This document shows positions 6,125 to 7,013 of a stretch of 7,013 bases of DNA, one piece after another; position 1 is the stretch's first letter, and every line of letters starts with the position of its first letter. This stretch comes from Acholeplasmataceae bacterium (GTDB lineage: Bacteria > Bacillota_I > Bacilli_A > ML615J-28 > CAG-698), in the NCBI GenBank assembly GCA_012841765.1, contig DUUA01000162.1:1-7013 (forward strand), written 5' to 3'. Below the pieces are notes generated by a model. The model saw only the letters and a program-made list of their open reading frames with translations, had not been told where the DNA came from and ran no database searches. The position numbers and the translations under genes were made by a program.

Positions 6125-6430
6125 ATGATTGAGTGGGTAAATGATCTTTATGTAACAGAAAATATAAAGAATAAGGACAAGGCAATAGATAATATAAACA
6201 GGGGTAAACTTACATCTGGGATCTATTGTATTGCTTTCGCCACAAATCCGAAAAATTTATTTGATATATATAATGCTAAAGAATTAATATTTCCATATTA
6301 TAAAAAACAAAAAACTGTTATAGTAGGACTTGCACAGGGTAAGAATGAAGCTATATTATTAGTTGAGAAAATTCTTTTGGAGATATACACTAATACAGGT
6401 GAATTTAAAGTAAGAGAGTATTTTAAATGA
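6125..6430 (+). CDS. Small protein of unknown function (101 residues)
   Basis: A small soluble-looking protein that I cannot assign to a named family. The start at 6125 is set by GAGGG at 6111-6115; the ATG at 6116 would add three residues. Visible features are an alternating hydrophobic strand, GIYCIAFATNPKNLFDIYNA (about 32-51), a second strand TVIVGLAQGKNEAILLVEKI (64-83) that joins a glycine turn to an amphipathic helix, and the ending TGEFKVREYF. The pattern suggests a compact alpha/beta domain. There is no membrane segment and no obvious catalytic motif. It sits 19 bases after the 471-residue gene and 43 bases before the DUF2953 gene, in the same direction, so it is probably part of the same transcript. 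The strong strand-helix structure and good ribosome binding site support a real gene. Confidence 0.8.
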   Translation: MIEWVNDLYVTENIKNKDKAIDNINRGKLTSGIYCIAFATNPKNLFDIYNAKELIFPYYKKQKTVIVGLAQGKNEAILLVEKILLEIYTNTGEFKVREYFK

Positions 6431-6473
6431 TTTTTATAATATACAAATATATTAGGTGATAAGGTGAATAAAT

Positions 6474-7013
6474 ATGCTCCATATAATATGGCTTTTATTA
6501 AAAATAATAGGAATTATTATCTTGGCTTTGGTATTATTAATCTTAGCTATTATTTTAATAGTCTTATTTATTCCAATTAGCTATAGAGCTCATCTTACGC
6601 ATGGAGATGAAATATATTTAAAGGGTAAAGTACATTGGTTTTTATCTGTGATAAGTATACCGATAATGTTTGAAAACAATGTTTTTAGTATCAAATTTAG
6701 AATATTCGGTAAACTAATTTTTGACAGTCAAAATAAAAATAATAAAAAAATTAAAAAGAAAAAAAGAAAAAATGAAAAAAAGATAAAAAAAGATCAAAAG
6801 AAAAATAAAGATATAAATACAGAAGAAGAATTAGGAATAAGTGAAAATAACAAAAAAGAAATTGATATAATTGATAGTAAATACACAATACAAAACAGTG
6901 AAGAAAAAATTCAAAAAGGTAATAATTTATTTAAAAAAATCAAAAGGGCTTATAAAAAGATCATTAATACACCTGCTATGATTAAGAAAAAAATAAAAGA
7001 ATTGATTATTAAA
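6474..7013 (+). CDS. DUF2953 (YtfI-type) membrane-anchored protein, 3' part missing
   Basis: The reading frame is open from ATG 6474 to the window end (180 codons, no stop), so the C-terminal part is missing. AAGG (6461-6464) stands nine bases before the ATG, and an in-frame TGA at 6465-6467 rules out a much earlier start. Residues about 4-34 are one long hydrophobic membrane segment, followed by FIPISYRAHL and KGKVHWFLSVISIPIMF (52-66) and FSIKFRIFGKLIFDS (71-85). This N-terminal anchor plus beta-rich start is the pattern of DUF2953 proteins such as Bacillus YtfI. A long Lys-rich, probably disordered stretch follows (about 86-175). In many Firmicutes this gene lies next to ytfJ (gerW), a sporulation gene, which predicts ytfJ just after the window. 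Function is not established; the family call rests on memory of the N-terminal pattern. Confidence 0.75.
   Translation, partial: MLHIIWLLLKIIGIIILALVLLILAIILIVLFIPISYRAHLTHGDEIYLKGKVHWFLSVISIPIMFENNVFSIKFRIFGKLIFDSQNKNNKKIKKKKRKNEKKIKKDQKKNKDINTEEELGISENNKKEIDIIDSKYTIQNSEEKIQKGNNLFKKIKRAYKKIINTPAMIKKKIKELIIK

Noticed and set aside
6435..6440. TATAAT in the gap before the DUF2953 gene
   Set aside because: No acceptable -35 element lies 16 to 18 bases upstream, and such hexamers are frequent by chance here.
6464..6577. Short frame from GTG 6464 that overlaps the start of the DUF2953 gene
   Set aside because: It is about 37 codons long and ends in TAG, while the ATG at 6474 opens a frame with a clear membrane anchor and DUF2953-like pattern.

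Overview
The window comes from a strongly AT-rich, low-G+C Gram-positive bacterium, most likely a member of the Clostridia. The evidence is the form of the 23S rRNA 3' end, strong AGGAGG-type ribosome binding sites, use of GTG and TTG starts, heavy AAA/ATA/TTA codon use, and a DUF2953 (YtfI-type) gene of the kind found in spore-forming Firmicutes. A Lachnospirales-like lineage is possible but is only an inference. All protein genes are on the + strand.

Layout: (1) Positions 1 to about 72 are the 3' tip of a 23S rRNA gene. It is followed by a hairpin and T-run terminator (121-151), with no 5S rRNA between them. (2) About 240 bases of AT-rich leader follow, with two candidate promoters. (3) A compact four-gene block runs from 393 to 3660: a CheW-like protein with a lysine-rich insertion, a single-pass membrane protein with an octad proline/lysine repeat, hisF, and ung. 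The last three overlap by 4 and 8 bases, which suggests one transcript with translational coupling. A perfect 11-bp hairpin that begins in the ung stop codon closes the block. (4) A textbook promoter (TTGACA, 17 bp, TATAAT) at 3713-3741 starts a second block: a rhomboid-fold membrane protein without catalytic Ser or His but with a C-terminal zinc-knuckle, an unrecognised 471-residue helical protein, an unrecognised 101-residue protein, and a DUF2953 protein cut by the window end.

How the genes may work together: only HisF (histidine/purine crossroads) and Ung (uracil base excision) have a secure biochemical function. The first block pairs them with a signalling-adaptor-like protein and a membrane protein, with no other his or che genes in view. 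The second block looks like a small membrane-associated module; because DUF2953 genes often sit beside the sporulation gene ytfJ/gerW, a cell-envelope or sporulation role is a reasonable but unproven guess. No mobile element, CRISPR array, tRNA or riboswitch was found.
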